A stretch of DNA of 40,257 nucleotides. Origin: Candidatus Altarchaeota archaeon (GTDB lineage: Archaea > SpSt-1190). Where the stretch lies: assembly GCA_018220955.1 (NCBI GenBank), contig JAAOXV010000013.1:1-40257 (forward strand). Direction: 5' to 3'. The stretch's first letter is position 1, and the number at the start of each line of letters is the position of its first letter. The position numbers and the translations under genes are program-made. Shown piece after piece: positions 21,939 through 30,523 of this stretch. The notes under the pieces are model-generated. The model saw nothing but the letters and a program-made list of their open reading frames with translations, had not been told where the DNA came from and ran no database searches.

Positions 21939-23968
21939 GTTTTGGTGTATGGTGAGTTTAACACCTGCCGAATCTTCTCAGCCTTCTTAGCCCCTACTCC
22001 TTCCACTGACTTAAGCTCATCTATGCTGGCTGCAAACACAGAGGCCGGACTGCCGAACTTATCGAACAATCGCCTGACCAGAGTCAGGTTTATTCCTGGC
22101 AGGGAGGCAACAAGTCTTTCCTGCATTTTGTCGAGTGTGGCTGCTTTGGCCATCTTGATACTTGGTTTTCTAGCTTCACCATGCTCACGCTTTGACAAAG
22201 CTTCCAAAAATCTAGCTGTGTCTTCTGGACTAGCTGTGAAAACAACCGGTATCTCCCAGTTGGATATCAAGCTAGCTAGTGCGCCGCGAATTGCGTTTGG
22301 ATGAACGGCCCGATGGCCGAACAGATTGTAACCTTCTATCAAGATGACTGGCTTATCATATGCCTCCTTTAGCTCAGCCAGCTGTTGGAACAAGCGTCCA
22401 TCAACAATACTATTTACAAAGTCAGCAGCCGTCTTTCGCTCCACCACCATCCTATCGCTTATTACAAAATCACCAATCGTGATTCGTTTTATCTTGACAG
22501 ACTTCAGCAACCTGGCGACTTCGAGCTCTCTATCATCAGCTATTATGAATGGACCTTTGTCACTAAAAGAACCTAATGTGATTTGAGATTTTGCTGATGG
22601 CTTGACCCCAGCTATCGCGGATGCCATTCGCTTTTCTTTGGCCCTAGTAGCATAGAAGAGCGCATCTTCCCTTGTTCCGATTGTGGCTAGTATCAGGACT
22701 TTTCCGCCTTTCCTGAGCCTACCCTTTCTTTGAATATGCCGAATTGCACTGGGAACAGGTTCGTAAAAAACAACTCGGTCGACCGACGGAATATCAATTC
22801 CTTCTTCTGCTACTGATGTGGCTATAAGCACAGAGAACTCATGATTTCTGAAAGCTTCTATAGTTTGTTTTTGCTTTTTCTGTGTCATTCCACCCTTTTG
22901 TCCACCAAATCGTTTTGCACTTATGCCGGCCTGGTCTAGTAGCTCAATCAGCTCTTCCACTTGGTCTCTATAATGTGCAAACAGGATGGCCTGTTTAATG
23001 CCAGTCAGGTATTTGACCACCAGTTTTGTTTTTGGGTGCGCCAACTTAATCGGGGTTGGCAATCTACCAGCAAGCTCCCTGCCTGCCCGGGTTTTGTCCT
23101 TGCGCATCCGGTCGATAAACCGACCATATGCCTGCATACTTTGTGTTCCCAACAGCTCGAGCGCGTGCAGACCCTTGATACTACCAGCCAGCGCGCTCAT
23201 GGCATTCGGGTCGTCTGTTACTTTGTCCTGTAGGCCAAGCAAGGTCTTTTTTCTAATCTTGGATAGGTCTGCACTTTTCAGATAACCTGTTTTTTTCAAA
23301 AATCGTAAGTATTCTCCAACTACCTTTTTAGCGTTTGAAATAACAAGCTTGTACTCAGCTGGTAAGCTTGTCTTTATCCATTGAATCTGTTTTTCCTTTA
23401 CATAAGGTCTAACATCTGAGTCATTCTCTGATCGGGTCTCGATTTGCTTGATATAAAGATTGTCGACTATCTCTTGTATCCCAGCTGTGTCAGTGCCAGG
23501 TGATGCTGTCAATGCCAAAATCAGTGGTGATTTTGATTGTTCAGTAAATTTTCTAGCAAGATAAACATAAGCATAGTTACCTGTTGCCCTGTGGGCCTCG
23601 TCAAAAACAATTAGTGAAAAATTATTTAGCTTGACTGAATCCCTCAACAAATCACTCTGCACGCTCTGAGGTGTGGCAACAAACCAGTTGCTGTTTTTCC
23701 ACAATCCCTTTCTATGTTCAGGTGAGGTTGTCCCAAGTATGGTGACTGGCTCAATTCCTGTCTGCGCTTTGATGGTTTTTGCATGTTGCTCGACCAGCGG
23801 CTTGGTTGGTGCGAGAATCAAAATCTTCCCAGTTTTTTGTCGAATCAACCCGAGCATCACTGCTATGAGGGTCTTCCCTAGTCCGGTCGGCAAAACCACC
23901 AGTGTGTTAGCCCTTACGCATTCTGCAAGAATTTTTTCTTGATAAAGTCGAGGTTTTGTGCTAATCAC
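21932..23968 (-). CDS. hef: Hef-type helicase/XPF-family structure-specific nuclease
   Basis: Acts on stalled forks and branched DNA. Product of 678 aa: SF2 helicase with motif I LPTGLGKT (26-33), DEAH (123-126), TASPG (154-158), the SVAEEGID region (385-392); then an XPF/ERCC4 nuclease with ADDRE (477-481), GDFVISDR (499-506), VERKTAADF (509-517) and DGRLFQQ (523-529); then two helix-hairpin-helix motifs (INLTLVRRLFDKFGS and VEGVGAKKAEKIR). All nuclease residues are present. Motif VI is unusual, QRKGRLRK in place of QRxGRxGR. Slightly shorter than the ~750 aa common in Euryarchaeota. Leaderless GTG. Confidence 0.93.
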   Translation of the reverse strand: MISTKPRLYQEKILAECVRANTLVVLPTGLGKTLIAVMLGLIRQKTGKILILAPTKPLVEQHAKTIKAQTGIEPVTILGTTSPEHRKGLWKNSNWFVATPQSVQSDLLRDSVKLNNFSLIVFDEAHRATGNYAYVYLARKFTEQSKSPLILALTASPGTDTAGIQEIVDNLYIKQIETRSENDSDVRPYVKEKQIQWIKTSLPAEYKLVISNAKKVVGEYLRFLKKTGYLKSADLSKIRKKTLLGLQDKVTDDPNAMSALAGSIKGLHALELLGTQSMQAYGRFIDRMRKDKTRAGRELAGRLPTPIKLAHPKTKLVVKYLTGIKQAILFAHYRDQVEELIELLDQAGISAKRFGGQKGGMTQKKQKQTIEAFRNHEFSVLIATSVAEEGIDIPSVDRVVFYEPVPSAIRHIQRKGRLRKGGKVLILATIGTREDALFYATRAKEKRMASAIAGVKPSAKSQITLGSFSDKGPFIIADDRELEVARLLKSVKIKRITIGDFVISDRMVVERKTAADFVNSIVDGRLFQQLAELKEAYDKPVILIEGYNLFGHRAVHPNAIRGALASLISNWEIPVVFTASPEDTARFLEALSKREHGEARKPSIKMAKAATLDKMQERLVASLPGINLTLVRRLFDKFGSPASVFAASIDELKSVEGVGAKKAEKIRQVLNSPYTKTV

Positions 23969-23988
23969 AGCTAAAATTGCTTTCAGAG

Positions 23989-23994
23989 TTTAAA
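23989..23994 (-). promoter_or_regulatory. TATA box of hef
   Basis: Minus strand GTTTTAAAC, core TTTAAA centred 24 bases before the GTG at 23968. Confidence 0.5.
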
Positions 23995-24003
23995 ACCAGT
24001 AGG

Positions 24004-24011
24004 GATAAATA
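24004..24011 (+). promoter_or_regulatory. TATA box of the MscS-like gene run
   Basis: GATAAATA, centred 26 bases before the ATG at 24034. It likely drives the whole plus-strand run to about 30501. Confidence 0.5.
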
Positions 24012-24033
24012 CAAAGTATGCCGCTGTTCATTT

Positions 24034-24672
24034 ATGGCATTAGATTTGAGCGTATTTCAATTATATGCCACAGATGTCGTATGGACCTTTGCAGAGGCTT
24101 TAGTGCTTTTGCTAGCAGGTATCATCGCAGGAAAAATATTAGGGAGAATAGTAGAAACAACTCTTAAGAAAATAAAGTTCAGAGAGACGCTAGAAAGTCT
24201 GAAAATGGAGCCAACTTTTATTGGACTTGATATAGTTGGTCTAGCCAAACTCTTTGTTCAGTGGTATACCTATCTATTCTTTATATTGGCAGCATTCCAA
24301 CTGCTCGATATACCAGCTCTTGAGCTCTTTATTCAAGAGATTCAGGCATTCCTACCCCCGATAATTGAAGCAATCTTGATTGCATATATCGGTATACAGG
24401 TTGCTGGGTATGTTAAAAGCGGTTTGGTTAAAGCAACAATGCCACAAAAGAAGTTGATAGCAACAATAACCTATTACTTCATGATATACCTGACAATGGT
24501 ACTTTCGTTGACAGCAATTTACCCAAGCGGCGCAGAACTTCTGAATTATCTGTTCATGGTGCTAATCGCATCAGCAGGATTTGGACTCTCGTTGGGAATG
24601 GGAATCGCAGTCGGACTAGGTACAAAGGACATTGTGGCTGGTAGTGTCAAGAAATATGTGAAAGCAAAATGA
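24034..24672 (+). CDS. MscS-related membrane protein (TM helix repeats)
   Basis: Product of 212 aa. The ATG at 24034 fits the TATA spacing; an upstream start at 23977 is unlikely. Five or so hydrophobic segments (about residues 16-36, 68-90, 100-125, 140-165, 170-195), ending SAGFGLSLGMGIAVGLGTKDIVAG, which is the Gly/Ala-rich pore-helix pattern of MscS-like proteins. The beta and C-terminal MscS domains are missing, as in the family of proteins with conserved TM helices only. Probably a channel-like protein. Confidence 0.65.
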   Translation: MALDLSVFQLYATDVVWTFAEALVLLLAGIIAGKILGRIVETTLKKIKFRETLESLKMEPTFIGLDIVGLAKLFVQWYTYLFFILAAFQLLDIPALELFIQEIQAFLPPIIEAILIAYIGIQVAGYVKSGLVKATMPQKKLIATITYYFMIYLTMVLSLTAIYPSGAELLNYLFMVLIASAGFGLSLGMGIAVGLGTKDIVAGSVKKYVKAK

Positions 24673-25418
24673 GACTTGAATTCCTTGGAACTGGAGGTGG
24701 GAGGTATACAACCTTTACTCAGCTCCGGGCCACTGGGGGATTCAGAATAGTCAGTGACACGACAGTTCACATTGACCCTGGACCTGGGGCGATAAGGAAC
24801 TACAAAGAGTTCCGATTCCCCCTTAATTTTTCTTTTATTTTCATAAGTCATAAGCATCTTGATCATATCAATGACATACATGTACTAATCGAGGCGATGA
24901 CACAGGGATGCAAGAGAAAGCACGGAACCGTTTTTGGTCCAAAGACTGCTATTGATTTTATTGCAGATTACTATGATGATTGGATTGAGAAACAAACAGT
25001 CAAGACAGGCGACAAGCTTAAGCTAGACAAAATGACAGCGGAATTCACTTCAACCAAACACAACGATTCTTCTGCACTTGGAGCTATCTTTTCTGATGCT
25101 CGCACAAGCGTCTGGTATAGCTCTGACACCAAGCTAATCGAGCCGCACTATAAGCTAAGGCCAGACGCAGCTATAGTGAATACTCAGCTGCCACACGGTT
25201 ATAGACCTGAGGACAGAATGAGCATAGATGGGTTGATAGACTGGGCGCAGGAAACAAAGCCAAAGCTGATTATAATGCAACATTTTGGCATGAATTTGTT
25301 GAAGCAAGGACCTGAAAAAGAAGCGCTGCGTGTTCAGGATAAGACCGGTATCAGGACCATCGCTGCCAAGGACGGACAGGTGGTTGAGCTAGAAAAAGAG
25401 ATAGAAAAGGTTATTTGA
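24669..25418 (+). CDS. Metallo-beta-lactamase fold hydrolase
   Basis: Product of 249 aa. MRLEFLGTGGGRYTT is typical of the tRNase Z/PhnP-like group, followed by the metal motif SHKHLDH (HKHLDH at 61-66), and later His in STKHND, Asp in WYSSDT and His in IIMQHFG that complete a two-metal site. Substrate not clear; phosphodiester or nucleotide hydrolysis is likely. Its ATG overlaps the previous stop (ATGA), so it is coupled to the MscS-like gene. Confidence 0.8.
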   Translation: MRLEFLGTGGGRYTTFTQLRATGGFRIVSDTTVHIDPGPGAIRNYKEFRFPLNFSFIFISHKHLDHINDIHVLIEAMTQGCKRKHGTVFGPKTAIDFIADYYDDWIEKQTVKTGDKLKLDKMTAEFTSTKHNDSSALGAIFSDARTSVWYSSDTKLIEPHYKLRPDAAIVNTQLPHGYRPEDRMSIDGLIDWAQETKPKLIIMQHFGMNLLKQGPEKEALRVQDKTGIRTIAAKDGQVVELEKEIEKVI

Positions 25419-25438
25419 GTCAAGATAGATAACTTGGA

Positions 25439-26581
25439 ATGAGAGCTCTGATGGTTTTTGCGCTTATAGTCATTTCAGGATTTTGCTTAGATTCGTATAA
25501 AATAGGTGCGGCAGAAATGCAATATACCGCCAACTTTTTTGTACAAGGCGATAGTGGCACCATCACGGTTTTGGAGTATCCAATAACAACCGCTCGCCAG
25601 ACTGTAAGCTGTTCATCAGACCAGCTCAAGTTTCCGCCCTATGAACTGAACATGGTCTGTAATGTGTCAACAAATCCGATTCAGAGCTTTTCTTTTGAAT
25701 CATATGAACAAATCAGCTTTACTGATTCATCAGCTGAAATGATTGAGCTGGCTCAGTCACTCAGCGCGAACTCAAGCTTTCAGACAGCTATAAACATAGC
25801 TAGTTGGATTAGAAATAACCTAGAGTATGACTCTGCCTATGGCGAGCTTGTAAGAACAGCCAGTCAGACATTTGATACCAGAAAAGGAACATGTGATGAA
25901 TGGACACATCTGTTTTTGGCCTTGATAAAATCAGTTGGATACGAAGCTAGATATGTAGCTGGTTATGCGCTTGGCTCGGCGGGTTGGGAGCCGCATGCCT
26001 GGGCAGAAGTATGGACTAGATATGGCTGGCAGGGATTTGACCTGACTTTTGGACAGTATGGTTATGTGGATGGCACTCATATAGCGTTTGCGAAAACAGC
26101 AGGCGGAACCAAGAGCTATTACAATGTTTCTTATCTTGGCTCACTCGATATAGAGGATGATATACATGTTGAGATTCTTGATTACACGGAGATTGAGCTA
26201 GTTGGAGAACTTCGGGTCGGAAACCTGACCGGCAATCAGACTACTGTGATGACACTTGATGTGAACAACCTGTTTGATTGGAAGATTGGGTTTGAAGCTT
26301 TGTATGGCCTTCCGAACAACCTGGATATCAGCTTGTTGGACGCACCACAGATAATCGTGCTTGAACCTGGAAATAACACCATTAAATGGATACTAAGAAC
26401 ACCTGAAATCGAGCAAGGCCATAGCTATGTTGTACCAATTTCTGTTGGACTCGGAAATTTTCAATTTTCCACAAGCTTTGGACTTTCACCTGAAGCTCGG
26501 TCTTTGTCTTTACCATCACAGTCTTGGTTAAGCCAGCTCTTGGAAAAACTTATTAGCTTGTTTGACCGATTTTTTGTGTGA
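25439..26581 (+). CDS. Secreted transglutaminase-like (papain-fold) protein
   Basis: Product of 380 aa with a signal peptide (about 1-17), a beta N-domain, and a transglutaminase-like core with the full triad: Cys152 in KGTCDEW, His186 in PHAWAEVW and Asp201 in GFDLTFG. A C-terminal beta domain (about 235-350) ends in an amphipathic helix. Archaeal members are usually predicted extracellular proteases or cross-linkers; here the substrate may be an envelope protein. It overlaps the next gene by four bases (GTGTGA). Confidence 0.82.
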   Translation: MRALMVFALIVISGFCLDSYKIGAAEMQYTANFFVQGDSGTITVLEYPITTARQTVSCSSDQLKFPPYELNMVCNVSTNPIQSFSFESYEQISFTDSSAEMIELAQSLSANSSFQTAINIASWIRNNLEYDSAYGELVRTASQTFDTRKGTCDEWTHLFLALIKSVGYEARYVAGYALGSAGWEPHAWAEVWTRYGWQGFDLTFGQYGYVDGTHIAFAKTAGGTKSYYNVSYLGSLDIEDDIHVEILDYTEIELVGELRVGNLTGNQTTVMTLDVNNLFDWKIGFEALYGLPNNLDISLLDAPQIIVLEPGNNTIKWILRTPEIEQGHSYVVPISVGLGNFQFSTSFGLSPEARSLSLPSQSWLSQLLEKLISLFDRFFV

Positions 26582-27450
26582 TAAATTTCCTAGCACTGGC
26601 TGGTCTTGCTTTGTTCTTATGGCCCTATCTAGGAGTGATTGGATATTCACTTGTTGTTTCAGTTATTCTCTATGAAATATATAAAAAACGGCCTGGAAGA
26701 CCAACAGCCATTTTATTGTCTGCTCTAACCACTATTCTGTTTATCCTATTATTTTATTTTCTATTCAATTATGCGGCCGCCCAGATTTCATCTCTGACTG
26801 AAATCTATAATAGCATTGATCCACAGGATACCCTGAACTTAACAGATATCCAGGCAGGTCCACTCAGAAACTTTATCACAAGCATATTATTCTCGATTCC
26901 AGGTATCTCTGCAAGAATTGTACTTTTTATATTTTTGATTTACTATTTTCTTTTGGATGGCCCGATTCTGGCCGGGTATCTGTTTGATATGATGCCAAAA
27001 CAAGGCAGGGAAAAGCTAAAAAAACTTCTTTGGCATAACCTTAGAACCATTATACTCGGAGTTTACCTAAGCCTGTTTTTGTTTATGAGCTACAGCTTTT
27101 TCATATTGTTTTTCTTTAAGATTCCTAATTCAATTTTTCTTACATTGGTAATAGGTTTGTTTGGAGTCTTGCCTCTTTTTGGTGGTTGGCTTGTTTATCT
27201 TTATGCGATTTATATCAAACTGATGGCTGGTGAGATTGTATCAGCGGTTGTAATTGGATTGCTTTTGCTTGCCTGGCAGCCAGTCGATTTCTGGCTTCGC
27301 CTCAAGTTCAGAGGTAAGATACATCCAGCTGTTTTCCTTATCTCACTGACAGCTGGTCTTTCTGTTTTTGGCTTTTCAGGAGTGGTGTTAGGCCCAATAA
27401 TCGTAAGTTTCTTGATGACGATTGCATCTATGAAAGAACAATCCGTTTAG
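26578..27450 (+). CDS. AI-2E family membrane protein
   Basis: Product of 290 aa with about eight hydrophobic segments, including the N-terminal pair, a polar outer loop (SSLTEIYNSIDPQD), YYFLLDGP, and LFGVLPLFGGWLVYLYAIY followed by VVLGPIIVSFLMT. This order is that of the AI-2E transporter family (PF01594), which includes TqsA and Na+/H+ antiporters. The true substrate in archaea is unknown. GTG start, coupled to the transglutaminase-like gene. Confidence 0.8.
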   Translation: MINFLALAGLALFLWPYLGVIGYSLVVSVILYEIYKKRPGRPTAILLSALTTILFILLFYFLFNYAAAQISSLTEIYNSIDPQDTLNLTDIQAGPLRNFITSILFSIPGISARIVLFIFLIYYFLLDGPILAGYLFDMMPKQGREKLKKLLWHNLRTIILGVYLSLFLFMSYSFFILFFFKIPNSIFLTLVIGLFGVLPLFGGWLVYLYAIYIKLMAGEIVSAVVIGLLLLAWQPVDFWLRLKFRGKIHPAVFLISLTAGLSVFGFSGVVLGPIIVSFLMTIASMKEQSV

Positions 27451-27457
27451 GATTAAT

Positions 27458-28069
27458 ATGACTTCTTACTACTCTTGTTTTGTGGACCCTTTGAAATTAG
27501 CTATGACTGATCTTTGGTATATGGAGCCACAGCTGGTTAGGATTATTGAATCAGGTGAAATGGATCCCTGGAATCTTGATTTAAAAGAGATTAGTCAATC
27601 ATATATTAAACAGTTCAAGAAAAAACAAGACTTACGGGTTTCTGGTAATGCGCTGATAATACTGGCGCTTTTGCTAAAAATGAAAAGCGATGTGTTTGAA
27701 GAAAAACAGGAAAAGCCAGAAGAGCATATGGAGCTTAAGCTTGAAGCTCCAGATATCGAAATTATCCCGCTGTCCCGAAGGGTTGAAAGAAAAGTGACAG
27801 TCTTTGAGCTACTGGATGCGTTGCGGGACGCGTTCGAGCTAGAGAAAAGAAAGATAGAGTCAAAGACTCATAGCTTTGAGCTCAAGTTTTGCATGATAGA
27901 TTTGTCCAAGATAATAGAACGACTTCTAAAAAACTTACATGGTGAAATGATAGTTGATGGGATTGGTTCCCTAAGCTTTCTCGCACTGTTACATTTGGCA
28001 ATGAAAGGGGTGATTGATATTGAGCAGCAGAGCTGGAATGGACCGCTCGTTGTTAAAAGACTGGCTTGA
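27458..28069 (+). CDS. scpA: Segregation and condensation protein A (kleisin)
   Basis: Kleisin that bridges SMC heads and helps fold and separate chromosomes. Product of 203 aa, short. MDPWNLDLKEISQSYI is the family's hallmark, followed by LRVSGNALIILALLLKMKSD. The C-terminal part (from about 150) is the winged helix that binds the SMC head: GEMIVDGIGSLSFLALLHLAMKG. The SMC gene is not in the window. It overlaps scpB by about 50 bases. Confidence 0.9.
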   Translation: MTSYYSCFVDPLKLAMTDLWYMEPQLVRIIESGEMDPWNLDLKEISQSYIKQFKKKQDLRVSGNALIILALLLKMKSDVFEEKQEKPEEHMELKLEAPDIEIIPLSRRVERKVTVFELLDALRDAFELEKRKIESKTHSFELKFCMIDLSKIIERLLKNLHGEMIVDGIGSLSFLALLHLAMKGVIDIEQQSWNGPLVVKRLA

Positions 28070-28568
28070 GGCAGCGCTCTTTATTTCAGGTCGGACCATG
28101 AGCATAGATGAGCTTGTCAAACTGTCAGGGGCAGGTAGATACGACGTTATAGAAGAGCTGGATCATCTATCAGAAAAGCATCAAGGGCCGATTGTACTGG
28201 TTAGAACAGACACAACTGCTAAAATGACGCTGCAGGACAAGTATCAGAAAGAGCTTTGGATGCTTGGTCACCCTGAACTTGGTAAGGGCGAGCTGAGAAC
28301 CTTGACAGTCGTAGCTTATTATGAGCCCATAAAACAGAGTGATGTAGTTAGGATGAGAGGGAATAAAACCTATGAACAAGTGGCATCACTTGAGTCAAAC
28401 GGATTTGTGCGTAGCCAGAAATTTGGTAGGACAAAGGTTTTAAGACTTGGACACAAATTTTTTGAGTATTTCGGTGATGAAGTTGCTGAACGGATTAGAA
28501 ATTCGGGTGCTTCTGCCCAAGTTGAATCTCAAGGGCAGGAAGATGGGCAAGATTTGGAGGGCCTATGA
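28020..28568 (+). CDS. scpB: Segregation and condensation protein B
   Basis: Partner of ScpA, made of two winged helices. Product of about 182 aa: LKDWLEAALFISGRTMSIDELVKLSG opens the first domain, and LRTLTVVAYYEPIKQSDVVRMRGNKTYEQVASLESNGFV marks the second. The TTG at 28020 is chosen because AGGGGTGA lies just upstream; ATG at 28038 is an alternative. The last 20 residues are low-complexity (Gln/Gly/Glu-rich) and overlap the start of the RqcH gene. Confidence 0.88.
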   Translation: MSSRAGMDRSLLKDWLEAALFISGRTMSIDELVKLSGAGRYDVIEELDHLSEKHQGPIVLVRTDTTAKMTLQDKYQKELWMLGHPELGKGELRTLTVVAYYEPIKQSDVVRMRGNKTYEQVASLESNGFVRSQKFGRTKVLRLGHKFFEYFGDEVAERIRNSGASAQVESQGQEDGQDLEGL

Positions 28569-29319
28569 TAGCTTTGTCTTTGAAGTTTCAGGCGAAAAAC
28601 GATACTTAATTGCCAGACCAGGCGGTTTTTATCTGGCAGACTATGCGCCAAAAGGCAAGGCAGGAAATTTTTCACTTTTTCTGAGACGCCGATTGAATGG
28701 TAGAAAAATAGAACAAGCTGAGCAGCTTGGGCTTGATAGGATTGTGATTTTGAGAACTGCGGATAGTCAGCTTATTCTTGAGCTATTTGGCAAGCTTAAC
28801 ATAATTTTGACTGATTTATCAGGCACAATAATACATGCGTTGTCTGAACGCGATTGGAGTAAACGGTCAATCAGACCAGGTAAAACCTATGTTCCACCAG
28901 AATCATTTGATTTTTTATCAATCGGTAAGCAGGCCTTTGTTGAGCTAGTGACAGACAAGAACAAGTCAGAGCTCGCCAAGCTGCTTGGAATAGGGCGGAT
29001 GATAGATGATGTATGGGGGGTGCCAGAGGAATTATGGGACCATCTCAACCAAATTGATGTTGACCCAGACTTGATTGAGGCGAAGTTCAAACAACTTGAC
29101 CTTGAAAAAGGAAGATCAGAAAAAAGTTCTAAAACAAAAAAGCTTGAAAAAAGCATAGCCAAACAGAAAAAAACGATTGAGCAATATGAAGAAAGGGCGA
29201 CAGAACTTAGGAACACAGCTGAACAGATGTTTTCAAGATTGGTTGAGTTTGATGACCGACTTTCAAATGCTAGGAAAACTAAGCAGAAAAGGTTAAAAAT
29301 TACCCTTCCTCTTGTTTGA
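28477..29319 (+). CDS. RqcH/NEMF (NFACT) homologue lacking the C-terminal NFACT-R domain
   Basis: RqcH-type proteins bind tRNA on stalled large ribosomal subunits and add alanine tails. This product is about 280 aa against the usual ~600 or more. Residues 1-150 match NFACT-N: LEIRVLLPKLNLKGRKMGKIW, YLIARPGGFYLADYAPKG, LFLRRRLNGRKI, GLDRIVIL with the functional Asp-Arg pair (87-88), and LILELFGKLNIILTD. Then comes a helix-hairpin-helix part and a coiled coil (about 205-280), after which the gene stops; NFACT-R is missing. The start at 28477 is needed for the full head and overlaps scpB by 92 bases. It may be a reduced functional form or a broken gene. Confidence 0.72.
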   Translation: MKLLNGLEIRVLLPKLNLKGRKMGKIWRAYDSFVFEVSGEKRYLIARPGGFYLADYAPKGKAGNFSLFLRRRLNGRKIEQAEQLGLDRIVILRTADSQLILELFGKLNIILTDLSGTIIHALSERDWSKRSIRPGKTYVPPESFDFLSIGKQAFVELVTDKNKSELAKLLGIGRMIDDVWGVPEELWDHLNQIDVDPDLIEAKFKQLDLEKGRSEKSSKTKKLEKSIAKQKKTIEQYEERATELRNTAEQMFSRLVEFDDRLSNARKTKQKRLKITLPLV

Positions 29320-30501
29320 GTGGAATCAGACTATCTCGACTTTCTGCTGGTAATTTTCTGGACATTTATTGCAGTCGTGTCTACTAAATTTTCAGACCTA
29401 CTTAGTATGGAACACAGTCTATTGATAACCCTGCAATTTTATTTACTGTTTCTGTATGTGATTGCGTCTGTGTTTTTCCGCTCAATGAGAAAGGCCTTAA
29501 TAACTGCGTTGCCGGCAATCTACACGGTCCTTGTGCTCAGTTTCGTTCATTTGATGATGTTTCCTGAATATGATGCAATCGCGCCAATGTCATATTTTGT
29601 CACATTACTCTTTGGATTTTTGATTACTTTATTTTTTGGATATATCCATTATACCAAGAAAAAACCACTCTACCGGATTTATAGACAGTATAAACTGATA
29701 ATTGCGCTAGTATTTTTGCTCTTGGTGGTTTTGTTTTCTGGCCTAGCTACTCAAGCACTGATGTTTCAATTTGGCGTGCTTTCTATAATTGGCATCTCGC
29801 TCGCATACTTGATTTTTCTATTTTTCTTCCCGCCTTTGTTGAGGATAGAAAAGGCAATCACTTTAGCAGAGCAGCTGACTGATGATGAAAGAAAGCTGAA
29901 GCGGTATGCGGAAAATTATGGTAAAGACAAACAAGTCTATCCGTTCTATGCTGCCTGGCTCGGCGTGGCGGTCAGAGACATAGAGCAGTTTATTGACCGA
30001 CTTGAAGCCAAGGGCTATATGGGACACAACTTTTTCTCAATGCATAATGGAGTATTCTGGTTTCTTGCAATTTTCTCATTTGTGCTCGGGATAACATCTT
30101 CTTCACTTGACCCTAGTTTAGTACTTTATTTGCCGGCCATATTTTTTTACTTGATTGGCATTGCATCGCTTGGTCCACAAATGGTGGGCAATAGAAGCTT
30201 CCGTCGAATGCTTGGGCTTGTGTTTTTGTTAGCTGGCCTATCTATCTTTAGAATGATTAGCCTGACTGTGTTCAAGTTTGCGGCAGTTGGAGCCTTGATT
30301 GCGCTTGTTGCCATTTATTTTGCATACAAGGACGATGAGTTTATCTCAATCCTGTTTGTTGCATTCTTTGTTGGCCTATTATACTTGGTCGGTTGGTCGA
30401 TTTACAAGCCATATATACTTGCTAGCCGAACCGTGCCATTCTTTATAACTTTCGTAGTTTTTGCCATGCTTGCGCTTGAGCTCGTATTCAAAACTTATTA
30501 A
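29320..30501 (+). CDS. Multi-pass membrane protein, unknown function
   Basis: Product of 393 aa, unrecognised. About five hydrophobic helices in residues 8-180, then a cytoplasmic insert (about 185-240: LTDDERKLKRYAENYGKDKQVYPFYAAWLG...) that may fold as a small helical domain, and about six more helices to the end. GTG start directly follows the stop of the RqcH gene. The TATA of the next gene overlaps its stop codon. Confidence 0.6.
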   Translation: MESDYLDFLLVIFWTFIAVVSTKFSDLLSMEHSLLITLQFYLLFLYVIASVFFRSMRKALITALPAIYTVLVLSFVHLMMFPEYDAIAPMSYFVTLLFGFLITLFFGYIHYTKKKPLYRIYRQYKLIIALVFLLLVVLFSGLATQALMFQFGVLSIIGISLAYLIFLFFFPPLLRIEKAITLAEQLTDDERKLKRYAENYGKDKQVYPFYAAWLGVAVRDIEQFIDRLEAKGYMGHNFFSMHNGVFWFLAIFSFVLGITSSSLDPSLVLYLPAIFFYLIGIASLGPQMVGNRSFRRMLGLVFLLAGLSIFRMISLTVFKFAAVGALIALVAIYFAYKDDEFISILFVAFFVGLLYLVGWSIYKPYILASRTVPFFITFVVFAMLALELVFKTY

Positions 30502-30503
30502 AA
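30494..30503 (+). promoter_or_regulatory. TATA box of the FKBP-ftsZ operon
   Basis: CTTATTAAAA, centred 25 bases before the ATG at 30524 and overlapping the stop of the upstream membrane protein gene. Confidence 0.6.
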
Positions 30504-30523
30504 CAGCTCGGCAAGCTCAGTGA

